DNA of 64,000 nt. Source: a bacterium 336/3 (lineage in GTDB: Bacteria; Bacteroidota; Bacteroidia; Cytophagales; Thermonemataceae). This document shows, one piece after another, positions 1 through 8,579 of this stretch (positions are counted from its first letter, which is position 1; each line of letters opens with the position of its first letter). Made by a program: the position numbers and the translations under genes. Where the stretch lies: positions 3,371,521 to 3,435,520 of the forward strand of contig LJIE01000001.1 of the NCBI GenBank assembly GCA_001281695.1. The letters are read 5' to 3'. The notes under the pieces are model-generated. The model saw only the letters and a program-made list of their open reading frames with translations. It made no database searches and had not been told where the DNA came from.

Positions 1-51
1 TTTTTTTGGTTTTCTTCAAGCCATATGAAGTGTTTTCACTTCATATATTTT

Positions 52-1029
52 TTATTTCTTCCTCCAAATTTCTTTCCATGCTTCTGTCAAGAAGCCTACT
101 CCGTAGGCTGTTAGTTGCACGCATACAGCCCCTACACTCATCACTGATACTTTCAGGCTTTTGGTTTGAATCAGGGCATCTATCCAAATGACCATAAAGT
201 AAAAAGCCAGAGAGCCAGTCATCAGTAGCCCCAGAAACGGATGTATTAGAAATCCGATGGGGCTTGCTAATGCATACAATACAAAAGCAGCAGGAAAACA
301 ATGCACCAATTTCAGTTCTTTTGGAAAAAAACGCCAAATATTGATTCTCCCTCGTCCAAAAAAGTGAAGTTGTTTGTAAAACTGTTTGAAGCTTGTTCTG
401 CGTTTATGATACACATACGCATTGGGTATGAAGCCTATTTTAAAACCATTTTGTTCTATTCGGATACTAAACTCAATATCTTCACCCATTCTGGTAATTT
501 TGTAACCTTTGGTTTTTTCATAAACAGCTCTTGAAATACCCATATTAAAACTACGTGGTCTGAATTTCTCTGCCGATTTGGTATTGCCACGTATGCCCCC
601 AGTTGAAAAAAGTGAAGTCATAGCATAGCTAATAGCCTTTTGTGTATCTGTAAAGCTTTCGTGAGCTTTGTCTGCACCACCAAAGGCATCTAAAGGTGTT
701 TTTTCGAGAAAATCGTACACTGTTTGTAGATAATGAGGTGGTACAAGAGCATCCGAATCAAATACAATTAAATAATCGCCTTTGGCTATCTCAAAACCTG
801 TATTTCTAGCAAAACCCTGCCCTGCATTTTCTTTATAGAAATAAGTCAAATCGAACTGATTTTTGTATTTTTCAGCAATTTGGTCTGCTTTATTTTTAGA
901 GCCATCTTCAATCACAACCACCTCAAAACGCATTTTGTTTGTGTCAAAAATTTGTTTGGTAAGCGATTCTAAAAGCTCATCTAACTCATCAGGACGGTTA
1001 TATACAGGAATGATAAGAGAAAAAAACAT
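52..1029 (-). CDS. Family 2 glycosyltransferase with C-terminal membrane helices
   Basis: Transfers a sugar from a nucleotide-sugar donor to an envelope acceptor; the acceptor cannot be told from sequence. The 325-residue protein begins directly with the GT-A fold: the EDGS nucleotide-binding motif lies at residues 41-44, a DSD metal-binding motif at 91-93 and a GED motif near 182-184, followed by the ED-containing helix typical of GT2 enzymes. Residues of about 235-310 contain two or three hydrophobic stretches, so it is probably anchored on the inner face of the cytoplasmic membrane. No polysaccharide cluster is visible beside it, though its downstream side runs to the window edge. It is divided from sbcC by about 100 bp, so co-transcription is possible but unproven. 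Confidence 0.88.
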   Translation of the reverse strand: MFFSLIIPVYNRPDELDELLESLTKQIFDTNKMRFEVVVIEDGSKNKADQIAEKYKNQFDLTYFYKENAGQGFARNTGFEIAKGDYLIVFDSDALVPPHYLQTVYDFLEKTPLDAFGGADKAHESFTDTQKAISYAMTSLFSTGGIRGNTKSAEKFRPRSFNMGISRAVYEKTKGYKITRMGEDIEFSIRIEQNGFKIGFIPNAYVYHKRRTSFKQFYKQLHFFGRGRINIWRFFPKELKLVHCFPAAFVLYALASPIGFLIHPFLGLLMTGSLAFYFMVIWIDALIQTKSLKVSVMSVGAVCVQLTAYGVGFLTEAWKEIWRKK

Positions 1030-1130
1030 ACTAAATAGTTATGAATTATAAGTGATAAATAATGATTACTTCATTATATTCGCAATGACAAAATTAATAA
1101 TTGTCTAAAGTCTTGTATCTAGAATCTATT

Positions 1131-4100
1131 TTAGTGTCTGATTTTAGGTAATTTTAAAGTACTGACTCCCCCTCCTTTCTTTTCAACTTTTATTTGCAGT
1201 TTTACACGCTCTTTTAAGGCATCCACATGCGAAATGATGCCAATGGTCTTGCCTGTATTTTGAAGGGCTTCAAGGGCATCTATTGCCATGTCTAAGGTAT
1301 TGGGGTCGAGAGTTCCAAAACCTTCATCAATAAATAAAGAATCTATCTTTACATTCTTACTTGCCAAGTCCGAAAGCCCTAAAGCAAGTGCCAAACTCAC
1401 CAAAAAGCTTTCCCCACCCGAAAGGCTCTCCACAGGTCTAATGGCATCAGCTTGCTCTCTATCAATAATTTCAAGCTCAAGAGCTTGTTCTTCAATCTTT
1501 TTGGTATTTTCTAAGGCTTCTGCTTTTCTGATAATATAACGTCTGTTCAAACGGCTTAAATGAATGTTGGCAAGCCCTACCAAACGTTGTAAAGTGAGAC
1601 TTTGAGCAAACTCAGAGAACTTTTTTCCATCACTTGAGCCAATAATTTTATCCAATTTTTTCCAACGTTCACAAATTTCTGTCTGTTTAATAATTAAAGT
1701 TTCTTGGTCTTGATACTTTTTACTATTGATTTCTTGAGTTTTCAGTTGCTGATTTATCTCTCCAAGTTTCTGGTTTTTAGCAGATTGCTTTTGTTTTAAA
1801 ATTTCCATTTCTTGTTTAAGGGAATTTTCAGAAATACCTTCTGCAAGTCCTTCTAAAAGTTCTTTAGATTGCTTTTGCTTACTTTCCAAAACAGAGTTTA
1901 CTTCAATAGTATTTCTCAGCAAACGATTTTGTTCTTGTTTATAGGCTTCTTGTATCTCTTGGCTCAGTATTTTACTTTCAACATCTTCTCTACTAGCAAA
2001 ACCCTGTTGCTGAATAATTGGCTTCAATACTCGCCACAGCTCATCAGATTCTTTCTGTTTTGTATCTTTAATTTTCAAGGTGTTTTCTAGTATCAAATTA
2101 GTCTTATGAAGCTCATTTTGCAGTTGCTGAAATTCTAAAAATGCTCTTTTCTCTTGTGTTTCAATCTCATCAAATGTATTTTTAATTTCTTTTAAAATTA
2201 CTTGAGAGCTTTTTCCATCGAAAAAACTTTGTTTTTGAGCTTCTAATGCATCTACCTCTTGTTTGAATGCTTCATTTTGAGATTTTTGAACCCAAATTTC
2301 CTGTTCTTTTTCAACTAGTTTTAGTTGTTTTTCCAGTTTTCTGAACGTATTTTCTAAATTTTTATAATTTTCCAGTTCTTGTTTACATTGTTGCATCAAA
2401 GCCTGCAATTCCAAAATTATATTAGGAATACTCTCAATTACAATGTTTTGCTTTTCAAATTCTTGAAAAACACTCTTAATTTTAACATTTATTTGTTGAA
2501 TATTTTTCTCTCGATTGTCTAAAGTGTTTGCAAGCACTTGTGTTTGATTTTGACGTTCCTGACGTTCTAAATCTTGCAATTGTGATTTCGCCAAATCCAA
2601 GCGTTTTTCATCATCAGAAAGCATATTTTGAGGTGGATGTGTAATGTATGGATGATGGGTAGCTCCACACAAAGGGCAATTTTCGCCTTCTTTAAGTGCA
2701 TTTCTCTCTATTTCATAGTTTTTTATCAGAATTGCCTGCCTGATAAGCCTTTCCAAATCTAAAATAGTTTGTTTTGTTGTCTCTATTGTAGTTTTAATTC
2801 TCTGTAAATCTTGTTCTGATTGTAAAAAAGCTTCTTTTTCACGTTCAAAGGTTTCTTTTTCTATACTTAATTCTTCCTCAAAATTCTTAATATTTTGACT
2901 CCTTAATTCTAATTCTTTGAATAAAAGATATTTTGATTGAGCTTCTTCAAACTTTGTTTGCCAAAGTTCTTTTTTATTAATTTTAAGGTTTTCAATAACT
3001 TCTTTGAGTTGCTTTTGGGTGCTTTTCAAGTTCTCTTCACACTTTTCCACAGACTTTGCAGGCTCATATTCAAACTCTTGCTGAATTTCCGTAAGGAGAT
3101 GTTTGTAATTTTCTTTCAGTTTAAAAAATTTATTTTCCTCATTTTCAAATGTTTTATTTTTTTCAATGAGCATAACTTCTAAAGGAATCAGCTCTTCCTG
3201 AATTATTGTCTCCTGCTTTTGTTTGAAAGCGAGATAGTTTTCTAACTCTTGTTTTTGATTTTCATAAATTTGCTGATAACTGACAAATTGCGTTTGAAGT
3301 TCAGTTTGCTGATTTTCTAAACTTTCTTGTTCACTCTCAGCACTTTTGATTTCTTTTCCTAATTTTTGAAGAGCCTGCCATTCACTCTGAAAAACATGCG
3401 TCTTCTCATGCCAAAAAAGTGCCTCTGCTTTGGTTTCAAATGCTTTTTCTTCAGATTCTAATACTTTCAAACGCTCTTGGTATTCCAAAATCTCTTTTTC
3501 AAGCCTTTTGAGCATTTCTAAATTTTGAAGTTGGGGCGTAATGGCTTTGAGGTTGTTTTCTATCTCTACAAGTTCATTTTTAAGCTTTAAATCTTCATTT
3601 TTTATTTGTTCGAGTTCAGGAGCAGAAAAAAGGCTAATTTCCTGAATTTTATTTTTGAGATTTTCGAGTTGCTTTTTTTCATGTTCATTGCGTTGGTGAG
3701 CTTGTTTCGAGATTTCTCTGTAAATATCCGTCCCTGTCATTTTTTCGAGTAATTCGGCTCTTTCAGCAGGCTTAGACCTCAAGAATTTTGTAAAATCACC
3801 TTGAGCCAGCATCACCGAACGCAAAAACTGTTCATAGTCTAATTTGGTAAGTTCTTCTACCTTTTTGAGTACACTACTTTTCTTGCTTTCATTATCTTCT
3901 TGATTATCTAAATTTTGAAAAAACATAGCAGGTGTTTTAACTTTGTTTTCCAAAGCTATTTTTCCTCTAAACGATCTATCTGTATCCCAGCGAGAGGAAT
4001 ATCTTTTTCCGTTCACCTCAAAAGTTACCTCTGCGTAGCAATCAGTGGTATTTCGGCTCATAATATTTTCTGCAAGTCCTTCCGAAGTTTCGTTACCATG

Positions 4101-4280
4101 TCGGGTGGTTCGGCTGTATAAAGCCAGCGTAATGGCATCCAAAATGCTCGTTTTTCCTGAACCTGTATCACCTGTAATCAGAAACAAGCCATTATCAGCA
4201 AAATAAGGTTTTGTAAAATCTATTTCGTGTTCTCCTTGCAGAGATTGTATATTTTTAAGCTTAATTTTTAAGATTTTCAT
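1131..4280 (-). CDS. sbcC: Exonuclease SbcCD ATPase subunit SbcC
   Basis: Rad50-like SMC-family ATPase that works with SbcD to cut hairpins and protein-blocked DNA ends. Visible motifs are Walker A GDTGSGKT at residues 37-44, a long coiled coil, a CPLC zinc hook with cysteines at about 535 and 538 in the centre of the coil, a second coil, the ABC signature LSGGES, and Walker B with the downstream LDP loop near the C-terminus. At 1049 residues it has the usual length. Unusually, its partner sbcD lies on the same strand but about 2.7 kb away, with four plus-strand genes in between. The start is the only ATG preceding the conserved N-terminal strand. Confidence 0.96.
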   Translation of the reverse strand: MKILKIKLKNIQSLQGEHEIDFTKPYFADNGLFLITGDTGSGKTSILDAITLALYSRTTRHGNETSEGLAENIMSRNTTDCYAEVTFEVNGKRYSSRWDTDRSFRGKIALENKVKTPAMFFQNLDNQEDNESKKSSVLKKVEELTKLDYEQFLRSVMLAQGDFTKFLRSKPAERAELLEKMTGTDIYREISKQAHQRNEHEKKQLENLKNKIQEISLFSAPELEQIKNEDLKLKNELVEIENNLKAITPQLQNLEMLKRLEKEILEYQERLKVLESEEKAFETKAEALFWHEKTHVFQSEWQALQKLGKEIKSAESEQESLENQQTELQTQFVSYQQIYENQKQELENYLAFKQKQETIIQEELIPLEVMLIEKNKTFENEENKFFKLKENYKHLLTEIQQEFEYEPAKSVEKCEENLKSTQKQLKEVIENLKINKKELWQTKFEEAQSKYLLFKELELRSQNIKNFEEELSIEKETFEREKEAFLQSEQDLQRIKTTIETTKQTILDLERLIRQAILIKNYEIERNALKEGENCPLCGATHHPYITHPPQNMLSDDEKRLDLAKSQLQDLERQERQNQTQVLANTLDNREKNIQQINVKIKSVFQEFEKQNIVIESIPNIILELQALMQQCKQELENYKNLENTFRKLEKQLKLVEKEQEIWVQKSQNEAFKQEVDALEAQKQSFFDGKSSQVILKEIKNTFDEIETQEKRAFLEFQQLQNELHKTNLILENTLKIKDTKQKESDELWRVLKPIIQQQGFASREDVESKILSQEIQEAYKQEQNRLLRNTIEVNSVLESKQKQSKELLEGLAEGISENSLKQEMEILKQKQSAKNQKLGEINQQLKTQEINSKKYQDQETLIIKQTEICERWKKLDKIIGSSDGKKFSEFAQSLTLQRLVGLANIHLSRLNRRYIIRKAEALENTKKIEEQALELEIIDREQADAIRPVESLSGGESFLVSLALALGLSDLASKNVKIDSLFIDEGFGTLDPNTLDMAIDALEALQNTGKTIGIISHVDALKERVKLQIKVEKKGGGVSTLKLPKIRH

Positions 4281-4384
4281 GGAGTAACTATCAAGGCTCT
4301 ATACAAAAAGTAAAATTCTATCTACATTCTATACAAATTTCACAAAAAAAACTTATATTCCCATTGTTTAAACAGAATAAGATT

Positions 4385-4954
4385 ATGATAAACCTTAAGG
4401 AAGAGTGTCTATTTTTAATACACGAAAATAGGGTTTTAGAAGCCCAATCATTAGCATTTCAAGAATTTGGGAGTTTAACACAAGCCAAAGAATTTATAGA
4501 TAATTTATTAAAAGATCTTGAAAATTTGAAGAATCCCTCAAATTTATCACATCAAGAACATTCTAGTTTCCCCCTTCAAGAAGTGCTTGATTTACTTGGA
4601 CAAGGTCAGAAACTTGTTGCAGTGAAATTAATTAAGGAATCTACCACTTTAGGACTAAAAGAATCTAAAGATTTGGCAGACCTTTTATATGAAAACTTAG
4701 GTTCTGAAGCTATTTTAGAGCAAGTTTTAACACCTTTTTTGCCCTTTTTTGAGAAAAAACAGGAAATTATTCCTCAACAAGCCTCTCAAAATACTGAATT
4801 TGGCACAAAAGTTTCTGTGGATACCATTTTAGATTTAATCAGTAAAGGTAAAAAAATTGACGCTGTAAAATTAGTTAGAGATACAGATGGTTTGGGGCTT
4901 AAAGAAAGTAAAGATATTGTGGAAGCTATTCAGGCTAAATATTATAAATATTAA
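4385..4954 (+). CDS. Protein with tandem ribosomal L7/L12 C-terminal-like motifs
   Basis: A 189-residue protein. Two segments closely resemble the helix-turn-helix core of the bL12 C-terminal domain: one near residues 74-99 with a GLKESKDL core, and one near the C-terminus with GLGLKESKDIVEAI. In ribosomal bL12 this surface binds translation factors. The N-terminal 45 residues look like a third, degenerate copy ending in TQAKEFID. The bL12 dimerisation domain and hinge are missing, so this is not the ribosomal stalk protein. The upstream in-frame TTG at 4364 is less likely as start than the ATG at 4385. The gene diverges from sbcC and has no close downstream partner (120 bp to the next gene). 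The family assignment is from motif similarity; the role is unknown. Confidence 0.75.
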   Translation: MINLKEECLFLIHENRVLEAQSLAFQEFGSLTQAKEFIDNLLKDLENLKNPSNLSHQEHSSFPLQEVLDLLGQGQKLVAVKLIKESTTLGLKESKDLADLLYENLGSEAILEQVLTPFLPFFEKKQEIIPQQASQNTEFGTKVSVDTILDLISKGKKIDAVKLVRDTDGLGLKESKDIVEAIQAKYYKY

Positions 4955-5074
4955 AATCTATATTTTTTTCACTCATTTAAACCTATTGACAGTAAATGAG
5001 TCTTATTTTCAAGATTAACTATGAACATCCAAATACAACATATTTTTTATCTGATAACAAAAAATTAAGTCATT

Positions 5075-5821
5075 ATGAAATCAACTCTTAAAACTTTAGT
5101 CATTTTGGGTATGACCACTACCATTTTTTCTTGTAAAAAGAATGATGACACAACTCCCAGTACAAATAACAATGTACCTGCTGTGTATAGTAAAATTTAT
5201 GGTGCTACAAGTATCACCTCAGATGGAACTTATATTATTATCAAAACCAATGGCACACCAGACCACAAAAGTGTATATTATGCCAATGGAAACAGCCTTT
5301 ACGAAAATTTTAGTGGAACAACTTTTGGAGGTGTTACTTTTGCCAAAAACCCCAATAGCATTGCTACTCAAAATTATACCTTCAAAATTCCTATCAATCC
5401 AACTGTTTCCTCCACTCACCCTGCCACACCCTTAGGAGCTATTGGTGTTGCTTTAAATGGAGTACCTTTTTATAATCAGTATGCAGGACCTAATCAGCCT
5501 CTTACCAATGAAATAACCAGTTTTGACCAATACTGGGGACATCCACAACAATCAGGAGGCTATCATTACCATGTTGAACCTATTTATTTGACTGGTGTAA
5601 AAGCTTCTAAATCTTCTTTATTAGGTTTTCTTTTGGATGGATTTCCTGTATATGGTCCAGAAGAAAATGGTGTTGCTGTTACTGGCTTAGATGCTTATCA
5701 TGGACATACACATGCCACTACAGAATATCCAAATGGGATTTATCATTACCATATCACTAGTACAGACCCTTACATCAATGGCAATGGATTTTATGGTACG
5801 CCTGGTACTGTTACGCAATAA
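5075..5821 (+). CDS. YHYH-domain lipoprotein
   Basis: Exported lipoprotein of 248 residues. The signal peptide ends in a lipobox with Cys20, followed by a charged and Ser/Thr/Asn-rich linker. The remainder is a YHYH domain: the name-giving motif occurs at residues 163-166 and 223-226, with a further His-rich run (YHGHTHA) near 209-214. The clustered histidines suggest metal binding, but no activity is established for the family. The 3' end overlaps the next reading frame by 29 bp, and the third gene of the set encodes a SCO1 copper-type protein, so an envelope metal-handling role is a reasonable inference. The start is the ATG just before a basic signal-peptide n-region. Confidence 0.88.
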   Translation: MKSTLKTLVILGMTTTIFSCKKNDDTTPSTNNNVPAVYSKIYGATSITSDGTYIIIKTNGTPDHKSVYYANGNSLYENFSGTTFGGVTFAKNPNSIATQNYTFKIPINPTVSSTHPATPLGAIGVALNGVPFYNQYAGPNQPLTNEITSFDQYWGHPQQSGGYHYHVEPIYLTGVKASKSSLLGFLLDGFPVYGPEENGVAVTGLDAYHGHTHATTEYPNGIYHYHITSTDPYINGNGFYGTPGTVTQ

Positions 5822-6380
5822 AATATTCATTATTTTTTTATTTTTTCTTTGGGTTCAGTGTACTACCTCTGAACCCAAAGCCGAAAAAGCTCTCAAAATA
5901 CCTGCTCATCTCATTTCTAATAAAAACGGATTGGCATATTATGAAAATACGCCTTTTTCAGGAACAACCTACACTTTATTCCCTAATCAAAAAGATACTT
6001 CTGAAATATTTTATTATTTAGAGGGTAAAGAGCATGGTATTTGGAAAAAATTTTATGCAAACAAACAAATACGAGAAAAAAGAGAATTTAAAGATGGAAA
6101 AAAAGTAGGAACTCTTTTCAAGTGGTGGGAAAACGGAAAAATGCAAATGCAATATGTATTTGAAGACGATGAATATCAGGGTACCTGTAAAGAATGGAAT
6201 GATACTGGAATGCTTATAAAAGAAATGAATTATGCAAAAGGACACGAAGAAGGTTCTCAAAAATGGTGGTATGATAACGGTAAAATCAAGTCGAATTATA
6301 TCATCAAAAATGGCAGGCGTTTTGGTTTATTAGGAACAAAAAATTGTATCAATGTTACAGACAGCATTTTTAAGAAATAG
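5793..6380 (+). CDS. YwqK-family MORN-repeat protein, exported
   Basis: A 195-residue protein with an N-terminal hydrophobic segment (about residues 8-21) ending in a cysteine in a poor lipobox context (WVQC), then repeated MORN_2 units of the form G-x-W-K-x-W/F-Y-x-N-G-K. Five or so units can be followed between residues 70 and 180. These beta-hairpin repeats occur in proteins often labelled YwqK antitoxin, but here the signal sequence and position between YHYH and SCO1 genes argue for an envelope role. Longer in-frame starts exist inside the YHYH gene; the ATG at 5793 is chosen because it gives a sensible signal peptide. Its stop lies within the next gene, a 29-bp overlap suggesting coupled translation. 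Confidence 0.72.
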   Translation: MVRLVLLRNKIFIIFLFFLWVQCTTSEPKAEKALKIPAHLISNKNGLAYYENTPFSGTTYTLFPNQKDTSEIFYYLEGKEHGIWKKFYANKQIREKREFKDGKKVGTLFKWWENGKMQMQYVFEDDEYQGTCKEWNDTGMLIKEMNYAKGHEEGSQKWWYDNGKIKSNYIIKNGRRFGLLGTKNCINVTDSIFKK

Positions 6381-7014
6381 TATTTTGGGGGCATGTTTCA
6401 TCCTTTTGGGTTGTAATAATACTCAAAATGAAAATACAACAAGCGAACTTCCTTATTACAATACTCCAGATTTTACACCAATTTTTGTAAACAACTCTAG
6501 TGATTTAAAGCAAAAAATCACGCATTCTATTACATCATTTTCCTTCAAGAACCAACATGGGAAAACTGTTACTGAAAAAGATATTGAAGGGAAAATTCAT
6601 GTAGCCAATTTTATATTTACAAGTTGTGGAACGATATGCCCCACTATGACTCGCCATATGAAAAAGGTTCAGAAAGAATTTATCAATGACAAAAATGTAG
6701 CAATACTTTCCTATAGCGTAACACCTTGGATTGATAGCATTGCCCGCCTGAAACGCTATGCAGAAGATAATGAAATCAAAGCAAATAACTGGCACCTGCT
6801 TACAGGCAGTCAATCAGAGATTTATACACTTGCTCGAAAGTCTTATTTTGCTGAAGAAGATTTGGGTTTTACCAAAGACAGTACTGAGTTTCTACATACA
6901 GAACATATGATTCTTGTGGATAGAAATAAACGTATCAGAGGTATTTATAATGGTACACTGGCTTTGGAAACTGAACAACTCATCAAAGACATGAAAATTC
7001 TTCTCAAAGAATAG
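6352..7014 (+). CDS. SCO1/SenC-family lipoprotein
   Basis: Thioredoxin-fold protein that typically delivers copper to, or reduces thiols of, the CuA site of cytochrome oxidase at the outer face of the membrane. A lipoprotein signal ends LLGC with Cys21. The copper-ligand pair is CGTIC (Cys92, Cys96), and the third ligand histidine is probably His182 or His185 in the LHTEH segment before the VDR strand. Length 220 matches the family. It starts inside the end of the MORN gene and is the last gene of a three-gene overlapping set. It converges on sbcD with only 8 bp between stops. No cytochrome oxidase gene is nearby, so the client is unknown. Confidence 0.92.
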   Translation: MLQTAFLRNSILGACFILLGCNNTQNENTTSELPYYNTPDFTPIFVNNSSDLKQKITHSITSFSFKNQHGKTVTEKDIEGKIHVANFIFTSCGTICPTMTRHMKKVQKEFINDKNVAILSYSVTPWIDSIARLKRYAEDNEIKANNWHLLTGSQSEIYTLARKSYFAEEDLGFTKDSTEFLHTEHMILVDRNKRIRGIYNGTLALETEQLIKDMKILLKE

Positions 7015-7022
7015 ATTCTAAA

Positions 7023-8270
7023 TTATCCATTTTCTTCAAAGCCCTGTATCAATTGCCTGAAAAGAGGTAAAAGGTCATCATCAATTTCTTTAGCAACATA
7101 ATTTTCTTTCTTACAACGCTCTAAAAACACCTCTTCAACAGAAAGTTCGCTTAGATTTTGATGTTCATAGATTTTTGCCCAATCGTCTCTGCTAGAGTGT
7201 ACGCTCAAAGCAATACTTCTAATAATTTGTATTTTAGGATTTTGGGCAGCAGCTTCTTCAATAATCGCTTTGGCATGTGGGTTGTACTTTTCAAGGCGAA
7301 CAAGCACCTCAACCCATGTTTCTTGTTCTGTTTCAAAGTTTTTAATAGCCTTACAAACTTGCTCCAAAGTTCCTTCAAAACGAATCAGGCGTTTATGCAC
7401 AGTTTGCGGAACAAGTATTTTTTTAATAAATTTAATCTCTGATTTTTCAAATTCAATCAGCAACACCGATTTTTCGTCTTTGCGTTCACTAAAGCTCAAA
7501 GGAATCGGAGAACCTGAATAACGGATATGATCTTTGCCTCCTACCTTCTGTGAACGATGCAAATGCCCCAAAGCTACATAATGAAACGTTTCAGGAAAGG
7601 CTTCAGCAGGTATTTTTCCTAAATTTCCGATATAAATATTTTTCTCGCCCTCCGATGTTTCTTCTTCTTCGGAGTGTCTGCCTCCTTGTGCAAATAAATG
7701 CCCCATTGCAATAAGCGGTACTTGTAAATTTGGATAGCCTCGTTCTTCTACTATTTTTGCAAGCTCCTGATAATGAAGTGTAATAGAGTCTAAAATATGC
7801 TTTTCTCGTTCTGCTTGGCTCAGACTTGCTTTGTTATAGTTAATATCTTTATCTCTTAAAAACGGCACTGCACAAACTACAGCCTCTATATTTCCATTTT
7901 TATCTTTTATCTCCACTATTTCATCTTCAAGGTTATCAGTTGCTCCACCAATAATATGAAGTTTCATAAATTTCAACAAATCTTTTGGAGCATTGAGGCT
8001 ATAAATAGAATCGTGATTTCCTCCTGTAATGATAGCATGTTGGCAGGGCGTTTCCTGAAGAAATTTTGCCAAAAAATTATAATATTGTTCTATTGCTCGA
8101 TTGGGTGGGTTACCAATATCAAAAATATCTCCTGAAATAAGCAATAAGTCCACAGATTGCTCTCTAATGGTCGTCAGTAGCCAGTCTAAAAATGCCTGAT
8201 GTTCATCATAACGTTCCTTGTCATGGAATTTCTGCCCCAAATGCCAATCTGCTGTGTGTAAAACCTTCAT
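7023..8270 (-). CDS. sbcD: Exonuclease SbcCD nuclease subunit SbcD
   Basis: Mre11-like metallophosphoesterase, nuclease partner of SbcC. Phosphoesterase motifs are clear: DWHLGQ at residues 8-13, SGDIFD near 46-51, GGNHDS near 82-87, and the later GHLH block. Length 415 is normal. It is on the same strand as sbcC but separated from it by a divergent gene insert, so the two are not in a simple operon here. A match to the Bacteroidota -7 promoter box (TAAATTTG on the minus strand) lies at 8290-8297, just upstream and overlapping the end of the preceding small gene. Confidence 0.96.
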   Translation of the reverse strand: MKVLHTADWHLGQKFHDKERYDEHQAFLDWLLTTIREQSVDLLLISGDIFDIGNPPNRAIEQYYNFLAKFLQETPCQHAIITGGNHDSIYSLNAPKDLLKFMKLHIIGGATDNLEDEIVEIKDKNGNIEAVVCAVPFLRDKDINYNKASLSQAEREKHILDSITLHYQELAKIVEERGYPNLQVPLIAMGHLFAQGGRHSEEEETSEGEKNIYIGNLGKIPAEAFPETFHYVALGHLHRSQKVGGKDHIRYSGSPIPLSFSERKDEKSVLLIEFEKSEIKFIKKILVPQTVHKRLIRFEGTLEQVCKAIKNFETEQETWVEVLVRLEKYNPHAKAIIEEAAAQNPKIQIIRSIALSVHSSRDDWAKIYEHQNLSELSVEEVFLERCKKENYVAKEIDDDLLPLFRQLIQGFEENG

Positions 8271-8289
8271 AATGCTGAAAATATCTTGA

Positions 8290-8297
8290 CAAATTTA
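8290..8297 (-). promoter_or_regulatory. Candidate -7 box (TAAATTTG) for sbcD
   Basis: On the minus strand this octamer fits the TAnnTTTG -7 consensus of Bacteroidota and stands 19 bp before the sbcD start. No clear -33 TTG is seen at the right distance, so support is partial. It overlaps the stop region of the upstream small gene. Confidence 0.35.
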
Positions 8298-8570
8298 AGT
8301 ATTTTCGTCTAAGTTCTCTAAATAATCATCAAACTCTTCTCTAAACCTTATTGAACTATTTTTCAAATGAACCCATGCCTTTGAGTTAAGAATAATTTCA
8401 TCTGCTTCTTGAATAGATAATTTTAAATTATCTACCAAAACCATCACACAATTTATTGGATTTGCTCCTTCTTCCTTTAGTATCCATAGTGTTTCTTCAA
8501 TTGTTTTCTTATTCTCCCTATGATTTTGGATGAATAACTCTGTATATTTTCTATTTTCAAAGATTTTCAT
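8295..8570 (-). CDS. Small hypothetical protein, helical and charged
   Basis: A 91-residue protein that I do not recognise. It has no signal peptide or membrane segment and is predicted by composition to be mainly helical, with an acidic C-terminus (FDDYLENLDENT). It lies 24 bp upstream of sbcD on the same strand and 9 bp downstream of the GDSL hydrolase, so it is probably in a transcript with at least one of them. The codon use and start context are like those of its neighbours, which supports it being real. Confidence 0.65.
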   Translation of the reverse strand: MKIFENRKYTELFIQNHRENKKTIEETLWILKEEGANPINCVMVLVDNLKLSIQEADEIILNSKAWVHLKNSSIRFREEFDDYLENLDENT

Positions 8571-8579
8571 TTTATATTT

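Noticed and set aside
1131-8270. SbcCD region considered as a defence island
   Set aside because: SbcC and SbcD are standard housekeeping repair subunits here, and the inserted genes have envelope, not defence, features.
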